Source of the DNA: Gnetum montanum
Lineage: Eukaryota; Streptophyta; Gnetopsida; Gnetales; Gnetaceae
Assembly: GCA_015680685.1 (NCBI GenBank)
Contig: MNCI01000270.1
Span: 1,107,887-1,171,886 of the forward strand
Direction: 5' to 3'
DNA length: 64,000 nt
A model generated the notes under the pieces. The model was not told where the DNA came from. It ran no database searches and worked only from the letters and a program-made list of their open reading frames with translations. The position numbers and the translations under genes are program-made. Positions 36,230 to 47,532 of the stretch are shown in pieces. The stretch's first letter is position 1; the number at the start of each line of letters is the position of its first letter.

Positions 36230-37442
36230 AGTTTCTTCACCTGGCAAAACACTTCATGGAAATCAATAGACACATGTATAAGATGTGCACTGCTGGCCTA
36301 GTTCGTTGGTGTGTTCTTGATGCTGATCAATTGCACATCCTCCAAGATGCTCACAAGGGCCCTTGTGGTGGCCACTATATTGGGAGATGCATGGTCATTA
36401 AGATCCTCATGGAAAGGTATTATTTGCCAATACTTTTCAAGGATGCTCACCACTTTTTCTACTTTTGTAAACATTACCAACATGATGGTGGGATGAACAC
36501 TCATATGAAGGGACCTCAATAGTGGATCCAACCTTTCGAGCCCTTCAACATCTAGGCCATTGACTTCATGGGTCCCATCACATCCATGTCAAATGGAAAG
36601 GTGTACATCATAGTCGATGTTGACTATTGTATAAAATGGGTAGAAGCTGTAGCTATTATTGATTACACATCTTCCATGACTACTTGGTTTGTACAAAAAA
36701 ATGTTGTAAATAGGTTTGGAGTATCAGGTGAACTTATTTCTGATAATGGTGCTCATTATATAGGCACTAGCTTTTAGAAGCTTATGCAATGCTTGGGGGT
36801 TAAACATAAATTAACAACACCCTACCATCCCTAAGCCAACAATCAAGCAGAGGTTACCAATAGGGAAACTACAAAGATACTAACCAAAACTATTAATAAA
36901 TCAAGCAGAGGGATTGGAGCATAAAACTCAATGATTTCCTCTGGGCCTACCGCTCCAATTGGAAACTTCCTATTGGCTACTTTCCCTATGAGCTTGTGTA
37001 CAGAAAGTTATCAATACTTCCAATTCAAGTTGAGCTTCATACACTATCAACTACTTGTGACCTTAACCTTAACCTAAGTCTACCACAAAAAGAAAGATTA
37101 ATAAATTTCAACTTACTAAACAAGAATCGATTGGTAGCCTTGTCATCTAACGAGTTGCACAAGGCATTCAATAAACAATGCCATGACCTTAGAATAAGAA
37201 AAGTAAAATTTCAATCAGGAGATAGGGTCCTCTATTGGAATCCCACACATGTACCACAAAGAACCAAGTTCCAAACATTGTGGAAGGGGTCTTATATTAT
37301 CTATGAAACCTTTTCTTCTAGGGTCATGTTAATATACAAACTTAAAAGTCTAAACAAGCAATTACTAGTCAACATGCAATACATTAATCCTTTTCATAAG
37401 CCTAATAGTGCTAGTGATCAAAACACCTCAATGGATGAATAG
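36230..37442 (+). pseudogene. Integrase of element C
   Basis: The zinc-binding N terminus spans about 36256-36490 (DAHKGPCGGHYIGR, then CKHYQ). The catalytic core begins at 36568, with Asp in VDVDYCIKWVEA (36616-36624), a second Asp in SDNGAHY (36742), and Glu in QAEVTNRE (36850-36852). All three DDE positions are thus present, although a stop interrupts YHP-AN near 36830. A C-terminal domain (36996-37442, 148 open codons) contains VKFQSGDRVLYWNPTHVP, then FQTLWKGSYIIYETF and VNMQYINPFHKP. It ends just before the purine-rich CATGGGGGAGATGGCC. Confidence 0.8.
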
Positions 37443-39394
37443 GCATGTTCAATTTTTTGATCTCCTCCTTCCAACTTAGTCATGGGGGAGATGGCCATCC
37501 ATGCTAATCAATCAAAGTGGCTCCTCATTTTGTTTTCATTTTTTATGTTCTTCACAGTTTTTTTTTACACCATCTTTAGTACATTTTTCTCTTTCTCAAA
37601 TATTTTACAATTTTTTATATTTTTTACTTTATTTAGCTTGGATTTTTCTAATGCTTTTCTTATGTTTTCTTTGTTTTTCTTTATTGCCGCAAGGACTAAG
37701 TGCAACTATAGTTGTTGATTGATGGTGGTTTGTACTATAATATGATTTGATTGCTAATGTCTAGATTTTACCTTTGAATTTTGGTATTGATAACTAAGAC
37801 ATGGTTTCCTTTTCATGATAATAGGCAATGATTCCACATCATCCACCCATCTACAAAACTCTATGATGTTTTCTTAGTTTGGAAATATGCAGTCCCTTCT
37901 TCAATGAAACTTTTAACAAACTTGTGACGTTGGTAATTTCCAAACTTGGAAAGGATTAAATGGATAGACAAGGATGTGACTTCAAGGGGATTTGATGCTC
38001 TTAGTACTTGCCTACTCTCTTGGGTGCATGAGTGTTCTCATGGATTTCTCACCATTCCATTGTCGACCAATAATATGAAGCTAAAAAGTCTTTGCATGGT
38101 GTGGTTCCCATCCAGAGCAAACAAAAATAGAAAACATAAAAAAAACAATAATGAAAATTCAGAGCACATCCCTTAGAAAAAATAATGGGCTACAAGCACT
38201 AGTTATGGGACTAGAAAGACATGTTATCCATGCCTAAAGGTCCCCTCTCACTAAGGCCCATCTTAGCTCCTACTTCTCTTTCCTTCTCTTTTAGGAACGA
38301 TGATTGATTTGTGGGGATATTCTTGTGAATTGAGGGGGTGGACCGATCTTAGAGTATCAATGTGAAGTCCCTGAAAGTGGTTGGTTTTGATTTGGACTAA
38401 GGATGGATGTTATCAAGTCATATTAACTACAAAATCCATAAGGTACCTCATGTACTATGATATCAGACTCCATTCCACTCTTCACCTCATCCACCTATGC
38501 TTCCCATAACTCACCTTACTATCATTTTTCATGTTTTTTTCAATGTGTTGGTTTGACATGTTAAAATTCTTAGGTAATTTCTCATAAAATTTAGTCTTTA
38601 ACTTTCCATAACCATTAATCATCCATGGAATCCATGGACTTCTTGGTTTGAGGACATGAAAGGGCATTAAGGACATGAGCCTGCTATCGAGAGGGCCCAC
38701 TTGCATACTCTTTGGTTGGGAAAGTTAAGTTCCTCATCTTCTTTTTTGTGAATTATCTAGCCCCCTTCAAGCATTTCTTCATGTTGTTGGCCTTTCTAGA
38801 TCTCTATGGACTCCAATTTTATGCAAAAACTCTTTATTTTTTTTCAAAATCTTCAAAGAAAAAAATTTATCTTTTGGTTGTGTCAATGGGATCCCATTGA
38901 TGAAGACCCTTACATTGATGTGACCTTGTATATGGGATCTTGTTGACATAGCCATAAAAATATATAAATATAGTGTGATACTTTGAAAATTTTTGCCATT
39001 TTCTTCCAAATGATGAAGGAGTTTTTGTAGGTTTTAGAGCCTAAAATCTTCCAGAGCCCATAACTTTCACACCACTTGTTCGATTAACCTTTATCTTCAT
39101 TTCTACAGCCATCGAAGATGAGCTCTACATCATGGGGGCCACAAACCTTAGGTTTCTGATGAAAAATATTTTAGAAATTTTCTAACTCCCACAAGGTTTA
39201 ACTAATAAAATAATATTAAAATCACTAATTAATGAGTGTTAAACCTTTTCCAACAAACTTTGGTAGCCATCCAAATAAAAAATAATATTAAAATGATTAA
39301 TCTACCATGGTCACAACTTAGCCAAGTGTAACTAATCCAAGAGACAAGGTACCTAAATGTTCTAAGCTAATCCTTGGTCATGTTGTGATAATAG
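37443..39394 (+). other. Conserved non-coding block of element C
   Basis: It begins with the purine-rich TAGTCATGGGGGAGATGGCC (37478-37497), shared with A at 51451 onward, followed by a T-rich stretch. The block GTCTTTGCATGGTGTGGTTC lies at 38088. It ends with ATAATAG just before ATGGCAGCAAG (39395). Open frames here are short and not conserved between copies. Confidence 0.6.
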
Positions 39395-40049
39395 ATGGCA
39401 GCAAGACCAAAACATAATGACAAGAAGCCTAGAACTGGAAGAGGCTAGGAAGCGAAGCTACCTTAGGAGTAGGTAGCTGAAACACATGCAACTGGACCTC
39501 TTTAGGAGGACCTCAAAGTGGAGTTTGTCCATCAGATTCTAGAAGCTGAAATAGAGTAGTCCCACTAGGATGAGACACTCAAACCAAGACTAAACCTTGA
39601 GGTCACTCTAACAGAGGCTTGTTTGAGGAAAATCAATTCTAGGGAGATTCAAAAAGAGGTTCTCCTTGAACTAAACTTTAGATCTTTCTTGGACCTTACC
39701 CTAGAAGATGTTAAAGCTCAACTTCAAACTTCTCTCATGTGGTCCATTCTCCCTTCTAGTGGAGAATGATACATGGGAGAAACATATCTCTTCTAGAATA
39801 ATAGGTAGGGTGATGCCACCATGAAGATCAAGAACATCTCTATGTCCTACTTGGTGAAGGCCATTTCTAAGGCCCTTGGGTTGCTCGAAACTAGGGCTAC
39901 CTTCATAGAAATTTCAATGCAAGAAAACTCAGAGGTCAATAAGGAGTGGATCCAACAATGCTACAGAGTTGAACCTAAGGAGTACAGTACGCTCATAATG
40001 GTAGAGCATGCATATTTCAAGATGGCAACCCACCACCTCAATCCAATGG
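39395..40049 (+). pseudogene. Third ORF of element C, N-terminal part
   Basis: It starts ATGGCAGCAAGACC directly after an AG dinucleotide, as in A at 52976. Broken frames align with the third ORF of B: EVLLELNFRSFLDLTLEDVK and AQLQTSLMWSILPSSGEWYM, then an 87-codon open run at 39821 with VKAISKALGLLETRATFIEI and ending FKMATHHLNPMV. It is cut exactly where the LTR of D begins; the coiled-coil half seen in B is absent. Confidence 0.6.
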
Positions 40050-40899
40050 TGATGAGCAACATTTTCTGGGTTACGTCAATGTGACATTGTCGATGTGGGA
40101 TTTGATGCATTGATGTGGCTTAATTGATGTAGTATTTGTTTTTGCCTATACATACACACTCACCTATTGTGTTATGGAATATTTTTTCATACTTGTAGCA
40201 GAGCTCTTATAAGTTTATCATTTAAAAGTTAGAATATTTTTCTAAGTGCCCACAGTAGGAGTTAAAGAGTATATGTATCTTTATTCGAGCACTATTGTAC
40301 CTAAGCACGTTAGTGTGTGTGGCAATAAAGATGAGCTTTCTGATAAACCTTGTAGCACTTTGAAATAGTTTAATTACTTATGCATTTAATGTTTTATGCA
40401 ATTTTATTTAATGATTTGAGAAATTAAATAATAAATTAAACTAGATTAAATAGTGATCATTTAAGCACATAAGTACAACCACTTCAAGAATACGCTTGGT
40501 GCTTGGTAATCTTAGTAATGCTTAACATTTGGCATCCTAGTAGTGTTAAACGTGTTTAGGATGTGTATGATAATTTGGAAAGAATGCTTATGTTAGGATT
40601 AGTTAGGTGTAGCTAGTTAGATTAAATTAGCAATTTAATTATTTTATTCATTATTCTTTATTCTTAGGTGACTTAAAACATAAAACATAAAAATGATAAA
40701 AATCATATGCCTTAGTTACAGTTAATCATACCTTTGCATTTCACAAGTGTAATTGGGAAGACAACAATTGTAACGATTAGTTTCACTCTCTAAAGATTAG
40801 TATACTTAGAAGGATATAAGTCCACAGAATTTGACCGAATCACACGTGAACACTTAGTGATTCATATGGTTGGGTGTAGGGTCTACTTACTGCTCATCA
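40050..40899 (+). repeat. 5' LTR of element D
   Basis: 850 bp, TGATGAGCAAC...GCTCATCA. A TATA-like CCTATACATACAC lies at about 40145, an AATAAAGATG block near 40325, and the end signature CATATGGTTGGGTGTAGGG at 40863. A primer site and gag follow at once, so this is a 5' LTR. Confidence 0.8.
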
Positions 40900-40900
40900 T

Positions 40901-40920
40901 TGGCACCATTTTCAAGGACT
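40901..40920 (+). other. Degraded primer-binding site of element D
   Basis: TGGCACCATTTTCAAGGACT lies one base after the LTR. It keeps the TGGCACC start of the tRNA-Asp-type site but has several changes in the second half. Confidence 0.65.
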
Positions 40921-41069
40921 TGTAGTTTGATACGTGCACTATCTAAGACTTAGTGAATATTTAAGATTTTTGGAATGAATCCTAAGGTCACAATCATTCA
41001 AAAAAATAATTATTATAAGTATAATTTAAGCAAACTAAATTTTTCTGTAATTCAAAATCTCTTCTTCTC

Positions 41070-42882
41070 ATAGGTATGGTGAATCAAAATTGTTAGTGCC
41101 CAAAGAATTCAAAGTGATGTACACTCATCTAGATGAGTTCGTACTTGATTTTACCTTCATCCTACATCAGGATGAACAACTATGATGGAGAGATATGAAG
41201 GACAATGTTATATTTCCTTCTAACCAATCTGTTCCTAGGATGCTACTTCAAACTCTTAAGAGATTGAGCATCTAGGATCTCCATGATGAATATGTTGTGT
41301 AAGGCCATGACTAGTAGGACTCCCATCCCATAAAAACACAACGTAAATGAGATTAGCATCGAGAGAAGCACCATGAAGCTACAAAGGGGAAATAGTTTAC
41401 TAACACCTTGTTCCTACTGAACCAAAATGATAATGATGATCCTCTCCCTAAGGGGTTCTCAACATGAAGATTCTCCATCCCTTGAATTTGGTGATGGGGG
41501 CTTGAACTCACATCTACAATCCACTATCAACAATCTAGGCTTAGGAAAAAGTGGGGGTCAAGGTAAGGGCTTAGGCAAGCATCATGATGATAGAAAACCT
41601 AATGATTGTGGTCGTGATGAGAGAAGAGAAGGTGGTAGACACTATTGTGGTGGCAGTCCTCCTTCCTCTTCATCCTCTTCATTTGCATCTTCTTCTTCCT
41701 CCTCTGAATTTCATCAAAATCATAAGGGATAAGATTGTGATGGAGGTAAATGATGGGATAATGATCATAGGCCTTGACATGAATGAAGGGGTACCAGGGG
41801 ATGCCATAGGTATCATAGAAATCATGACAATGATGAGCCCTTGCTAGAAACTTGAAGCATGTTGAACATTACAAAGGTAGTCAGGATTCCAACTAGGCAT
41901 GTGAAAGATAGTAGAATCAAGTGACTGAATATGAACAATATCCCTAAATTTGAGGGGAATATAATTTAGATCCACATACCCATATTCAAGCCTTTGACAA
42001 TGCTTGTGCCTTGCAAAAGATAAAAAATGATTAGCAGAAACTTAATCTATTTCCCAAAATACTTATAAAAGAAGCAGAAAGTTGGTACTGCTCCTTAGAG
42101 TTAGAATCAATTCATAGATTGAGTACGATACTTGAGTTGTTCAATGAAAAATATTAGATGTACTTCAAAGTGTCCAATTTAAGAAATCAAATCCAAAGAT
42201 GGTGACAAGAAATACATGAACCCTTGAACACAGCCATGGGCAAGTATTATTCCCTTTTCATAGAGGTCCTAGCCATGGTCATTCTCAATGAGAGCAGCTT
42301 CGCCATATCATAAATGGGCTCCAATTAGAAACGATGAGAACTCTTGGGATCTATGTCCAAGAGAGACTATTAGAACTAAGAGCCCATCAAATTAAAAGGC
42401 TAATTAAGCAAGTTGCAAAAGAAGAAGGTGGGTTTAGAAAATAAGAAAGTGCTAAAGAGTATAACTGGGATCCTTCCATCAGAAAAAGGGAGGTCCGATT
42501 CTATGAAAATGAAGGGAAGGCACCACTTGATGAAGTGGTGTAGTGGAAAACCTTGCCAATTCAAAAATATGTATCTAAAATGTCAACTAAGGTTGATAAA
42601 ATGTGGGAACCTTTGGATGAAAAATTTCAAACTACTTTGAAAATTGTAAAAGAATCCAAAAAGCAAGGTAGTGACCATGACTATAGAAGAAGAAAAGAAG
42701 CTAGACATCCCTATCAAAGGGGTAAGGGTAAGGCTGTGGTAGTAGAAGAGGTTATGGAGTTAGAATTAGATGATGGCGGTGGATGTGACATCTGCCAATA
42801 TGAAAATCCCAAGGGATGTTGCCCTATTCTATCACACTTACAAGAATCTAGGGTGTATGCTTTGAATCCTAAACTAGTATGA
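41070..42882 (+). pseudogene. gag of element D (decayed)
   Basis: The N-terminal block near 41120-41190 (FVLDFTFILHQDEQL-like) matches A and Z. A Ser-rich linker lies at 41640-41720 and the core at 42090-42330. An open C-terminal run at 42553-42882 holds VDKMWEPLDEKFQTTLKIVK and the knuckle CDICQYENPKGCC (from 42784), where the His ligand is Asn. The ATG equivalent to 47533 in A is not preserved. Confidence 0.7.
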
Positions 42883-43439
42883 AGATAAGCACCCAAAAGG
42901 TTTCCTTGTCCTCACGGTAACCCAAAGCAGTTCCACCAACAACAATAGTCTTATTATCCAAGTGAAGCTTTACCACAACTGTACGAGTAGTATCATTAGT
43001 GGCAACACCCATAGTCATGGGAGATGCCACCACCAGGGTAGCAGTACCCTTATAGGAAGCTAGATTCATATAGGTACTATGTTTAGCAACCCATGTCTCT
43101 GCATGACTCTTTCACTCATGCTTCTTTTTAGCATCACTACTACCCTCTAGAATACTATAGAACTCATTCCCCATCTCCTAGAGAGGAATCCCCATATCCT
43201 TTTCATCCTCATCATCCTTCAGAACATGTTCCTCCATCCTCAACCCAATTATCACATGCTCCATCCATGCAAGGCAAAAATTTTGCACAACCACAACAAC
43301 AGAATGCTACTAGGGCTATTAACTTATAACCAACTCCTCAACCAAGTGGTTTGAAACCTAGATCCTATAAAAGACCATTCTTTTGAATCAATAGCCCTAC
43401 TAAGCCCTTACTTACTTATGCAGTTGGTCACCCTATGTC

Positions 43440-43738
43440 TCCTTCATCCTCTACATCTATTCCTTTTGAGAGGCCTTCAAACTAAATGTTTCCCAAGATC
43501 TGCACATTCATGTTAACCCACATTTTATCTAATTGGATCAATGTTAGCAACCTTCCTAGGAAAAGAGTTGATCCTAAAAGTTCACTCATCTCCTTGTAGA
43601 TTGCTAGAAATGAGTCATGCAAGCCTCTTCTCTATTTAGGTTTTGGTGTTAATTTCATTTCCCATTAAATGTACAACACATGTAACCTACGTCCTCTCAA
43701 GAAAAGCAACATCTATTTAGAATTGGCAGATTAGTCAT
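43440..43738 (+). pseudogene. Protease start of element D (truncated)
   Basis: It aligns with A 49990-50230 (the TNWIKVGHL and NEPCKALLDS regions; here short broken frames with FGVNFIS) and stops within the following ELADQS block at the junction with E. Confidence 0.55.
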
Positions 43739-44883
43739 TCTTGACTTCATTTTCAGCGATAGGAGTTTCTTCTTGAAATTCCACCTCAAATCCTTGCTCT
43801 ACATCAACATTGTTGATAGACAAGGGAATTGTGCCATCTCTATAGATTATAATTTCACCTTCCTCATAAGGTAGATGAATTTCTTAATGGATAGGGGAAG
43901 AGACTGCTTGTAATTTGTCTAACCAGGGTCTTCCTAAGATTAAATTGAACCCTTGTATCTCTTCCACCACCAAGAAATTTGCAAATGTGGGGAATTATTC
44001 CCTAGCACCAAAGTCTAAAGAAATGGATCCTCTCATTGCTATCATGATCCATGAAAGGACTTAAGAGTAGAAGTGCAAGTGCTTTGAATGTGTTCTACCA
44101 AACCTAAAGGCTCCACAATGGGAAAGGGTATAACATTCATTATTGCTTTTTCATCAACATGCACCTAATGTACCTTGTATTAACCAACCATTATAGGTAT
44201 AAAAAGAGGGACTCTCAACACCTCAGTACTTTGTGAGTTGGTATTTACCTCACTATCATGAAACACTCAGGTAGTTGACTTTGTTTCATCCCTAGGTGAA
44301 GGTGGTACCATCACTACATGAATGGACTCCTCATTGGCAAGAATATCTTCACTGACAATAATGAAGGTCAACATCTTAACTAAAGCTTTACCATGAGCAA
44401 AGGAGGTCATCACTAGGTTGTATAAGCTCAAAGAGGTGTTTTTTTGTTTAAGTGAAAGCTTAACCTACTACATGACAATGAGGAAGGCTTTGTCACTATT
44501 CAATGTTTTTTCATTTTTTTCTCCTTAACTTCCTTCATTCTACCTTAGAGGTTGACCTCATGTTCTAGTGTTTGTTATTTTGGCCCCTTTCCTTTCTCTT
44601 ATTGTCTATTTTCCTCCCTAGGTTGGCTTATTGAGGTAGCTTGTGTGTTGGAATCCATAGGTACTGCTAAGATTGGGGTAGGCTTGAGTGGATCCACCTT
44701 CCTCCAAACCTTTGGTTGATTAGTGCTCTTAGTCTTAGGCTTAGAAGCTAGTTTCTTATGTTGCTTTAGCAGTAACATTTTGTTATCCAGTTGAGAAGAT
44801 GTTGAAGCATTGGCTATCTGGGCTATAAGCTTAGTGATGGTAGGAGGGGGCACTATAACAATGAATGGTTCTTTGGGAGGCAT
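43739..44883 (-). pseudogene. gag-protease linker and protease end of element E
   Basis: A 94-codon Pro/Lys/Ser-rich open linker (44883-44599) precedes a broken protease. Its C-terminal end reads GFNLILGRPWLDKLQAVSSP, then LPYEEGEIIIYRDG (about 43955-43830), the usual gypsy ILGRPWL motif. It is cut at the D junction before RT. Confidence 0.65.
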
Positions 44884-45179
44884 ATGTGATGATATCCTTA
44901 TGACAAAATAAGTTCTTAAACTTAATGACGTTGAAGCCCTTTTATCACAAGGAGGTACTCAAATCACAAACAGCTGTAGGGTAGGTTTAGGGTTGTTGCT
45001 AACATTAGACGTGGCAATGGTATAGGGGTTGTTATTAGCATTTAATGGATCCTTGTACACATGCATACTTTGGTTTTGGGACCTAACTGGCTTGGATGTA
45101 TCTAAGATCAATTCATCATTATCTATAATTTTTTGCAAATCATCTTTTAAAGCCAATCTAAAATTAGTGTCATAGTTGG

Positions 45180-46617
45180 GAAGCTAGTGATAATGGTAGA
45201 ATTGATCTAGTTTAAAGTATTTGAGAATGGGAAGATCGTCTTTGATGGCTACAATGGGATCTTTAGCAATATCACATAAGTGATCATGCCTCTTATGGGC
45301 ATTCTCAGTCAATTATTTATATTAGATATGACCACCTTTGAGCAACTGATCAAGAAGCTTAGATGGTTTCATGGGTAATTTTGTATACTTTGATCAATCT
45401 TTTCTTTTGAAGTTAGGCCTAGGTGGTTTAGAGGTGGAAGCACCTATTGTTGAGGATTGAGCGGTGGTGCCAAGGACATTTGGTTGCATTGTCCTTAGCC
45501 CCTGCATGATTTTTGTTTCTTTGGCCACTGTGGCCACGGCTACATGGTTCTATTTTCCCCTATCTCTATCCTTTCTCACATGTTGGTTCTTGTATGTTAT
45601 GTATGCTAGCTCATTACTGGCTTTTGCAGCATCCTTTATGTTTTTAATTTGGGAAAAGGCTTGGCTAAGTGATCGTGGATCTAGGTAGTATAGCTTCGAC
45701 TTGATGAAATTGTTAATTTCCCCCTTGAAAATGGCCAAAAGATGTTTTTCAAAGATGGGTTCAGGGATTTTGTTGAGGGTAGTGTTCCATCTTTGTATGG
45801 ATTTTTGAATAGGTTCAAGAAGCCCTTGTTTGACCTTCACAAGCTTGTTTAGTGTGGTGCTGGTTCTCAATTTGTACTTCAAACGATTAACAAATTAAGA
45901 AATCAAGTCTTCTAGAAAGGCAATAGAGCCTCTGGATTACACATAATACCAATCTAACGTTTTTCCAGTGAGATACATAGGGAAGATGTGCATCATAGTA
46001 TGTGGCCAAGCTTGCAACAACAAGCACTTGAAATGAAAGGTAATGAGATGTGAATTAGGATCACCCTCATTGTTGTATTTAGTGAAGTGTGGAATTGGAA
46101 TGCCCATGGGGAGAGTTATCTACAAGATGACAGGGCTAATGGGATCATCTTGGTAGAAATCCATAATTTTTACTATTTATGCTATGAAGGCCTTAAGCTT
46201 TTGTAGGTCTTCACTAAGGTCCTGGATCATTTGGAATGCTTGATCTAGGCCTTGGGGCATTCTCACAGGTTGAGCAATTTGAATTTATGGTTATGGAAAA
46301 AGTTGGATGGCTTGAGGCTATGCTATCAATATCGGTTTAGACAGAGAGTGGCTAGGTGATCATAGTCATTGAAGGATTAAATAGGGAGAATGAGGTTTGA
46401 GTTGAAATGTGCAAGACAAAGGGAATGAAGAGGATGTGAGAGGCTTGTGATGCATGGGGTTTCGAAGAGGGGCCCTCTATGATGGAGAAGTAAACAATGT
46501 AAAGGAAACCACCGATGATGGTTTTACATAACAACATTGGGTTGTGAACGACATTATTGAGAACAAGGATGTGGAATGAGATGTCGACTTTGATTGATGC
46601 ACTACTACAATGGGTAT
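45180..46617 (-). pseudogene. gag core of element E
   Basis: Broken frames give GIPIPHFTKYNNEGDPNSHL, then MHIFPMYLTGKTLDWYYV (about 46090-45945). An open 110-codon run follows (45882-45550) with KLVKVKQGLLEPIQKSIQRW and HLLAIFKGEI. This is the retrotransposon gag pattern (DP--HL--F..., FP-SLTG-A--WY, F---F..., K---ESL--Y--RW). Further down, CHY-like and LKDDLQKIIDNDELILD (about 45156-45100) match the region before protease in Tat-type elements. Confidence 0.7.
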
Positions 46618-47388
46618 TGATGAGCCGCGATATCACACCTGTGATATCGCATCCGCTCGGCGATATCACGGCTTCCCTTGTTCTGGGGAGTTAGACTTAG
46701 ACCCTTAGCTAAACTCTTACAGTTTTACCATTCCAGAGTTAGAATAATTTCTGTGTGCCCGTAATAGGAGTCCTAAAGTGAACAAATCTTTATTCGAGCA
46801 AATTGTACCTAAGTAGACATTTGTGTACGACAATAAAGATGAAATTTATGATAAACCTTGCAGCATACAGATTAAGCTAAATCATAATTGATTATTGTTG
46901 AATGTTTAAATGCTTTCCTAGTTAATTAATCTCTCTCTCAACCCTTGACTCTCCTAGTTAAGTACACTTAGTATGGCCACTTTGAGCATGTGTGTAGCGC
47001 TTGGTAACCCAGTAACGATTAGCATTTGGTAATCCCAGTAGCATTACACTAGTTCAGGATGTGTGCGGCAAGTGGGAACGGATACTGGTGTTAGGAACAG
47101 TTAGAACTTAGTTAGTGAATAGTTAACGAAAGTTAGTCATTTAGTTCTCTTCACCTTCCTCTACTAACATAAGACATTAAAAAAAATAAAAGTTATAAAA
47201 ATCATATGCCTCAAGCTTACTTAACCATACAACTGTGACAATACAAGTAAGTTTGGGAAGATAGCGATTGATTAACCTTGAGTGTTTCATTAAGGCACAT
47301 AAGCACTTAGTCCTTGGAGTTTGACTGGATCGCACGTGAGATGCTCATATTCGTATGGTTGAGTGTAGGGTTACCTCGCCACTCATCA
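46618..47388 (+). repeat. 5' LTR of element A
   Basis: 771 bp, TGATGAG...CTCATCA. U3 holds three GATATC motifs (46628-46675). Compared with the 3' LTR, it lacks the segment carrying CTATAAATAAGAGG between the GATATC motifs and CTTCCCTTGTTCT, so it has no TATA box. Confidence 0.95.
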
Positions 47389-47389
47389 T

Positions 47390-47408
47390 TGGCACCGTTG
47401 CTAGGGAC
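47390..47408 (+). other. Primer-binding site of element A
   Basis: TGGCACCGTTGCTAGGGAC lies one base after the LTR and matches the complement of the tRNA-Asp 3' end with about three mismatches. Confidence 0.85.
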
Positions 47409-47532
47409 TTAGTTATTTGTGTGCTACATAGAACATAGGAAATCATCCATATCATTGGAATGCTAGAATGAACCCTTAGGGTTAATCAAGGAAAGATAAG
47501 ACAACAATAAATCGCACACTGAACAAGACAAA

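Larger units (their letters stand above)
32247..40049 (+). mobile_element. Element C: Athila-like retrotransposon, 5' truncated
   Basis: It begins abruptly inside gag (matching A from about 48508) at a head-to-head junction with B. It runs through protease, RT, RNase H, integrase, the conserved non-coding block and the first part of the third ORF. It stops at CCAATGG, where the LTR of element D begins exactly at TGATGAG (40050). The copy therefore lacks 5' LTR, PBS, gag N terminus and its own 3' end. Confidence 0.85.
40050..43738 (+). mobile_element. Element D: 5' half of an Athila-like retrotransposon inserted in C
   Basis: It has a complete 5' LTR (40050-40899), PBS, leader, gag and the start of protease, then stops near 43738 against minus-strand element E. 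The left boundary falls on the LTR terminus within C's third ORF, which indicates insertion of D into C. The 3' half of D and the rest of C are missing, so no target duplication can be read. Confidence 0.75.

Noticed and set aside
37482-37722. Phe/Leu-rich frames resembling a membrane protein right after C's integrase
   Set aside because: They come from a T-rich non-coding stretch, overlap in two frames, and the matching places in A and B are not open.
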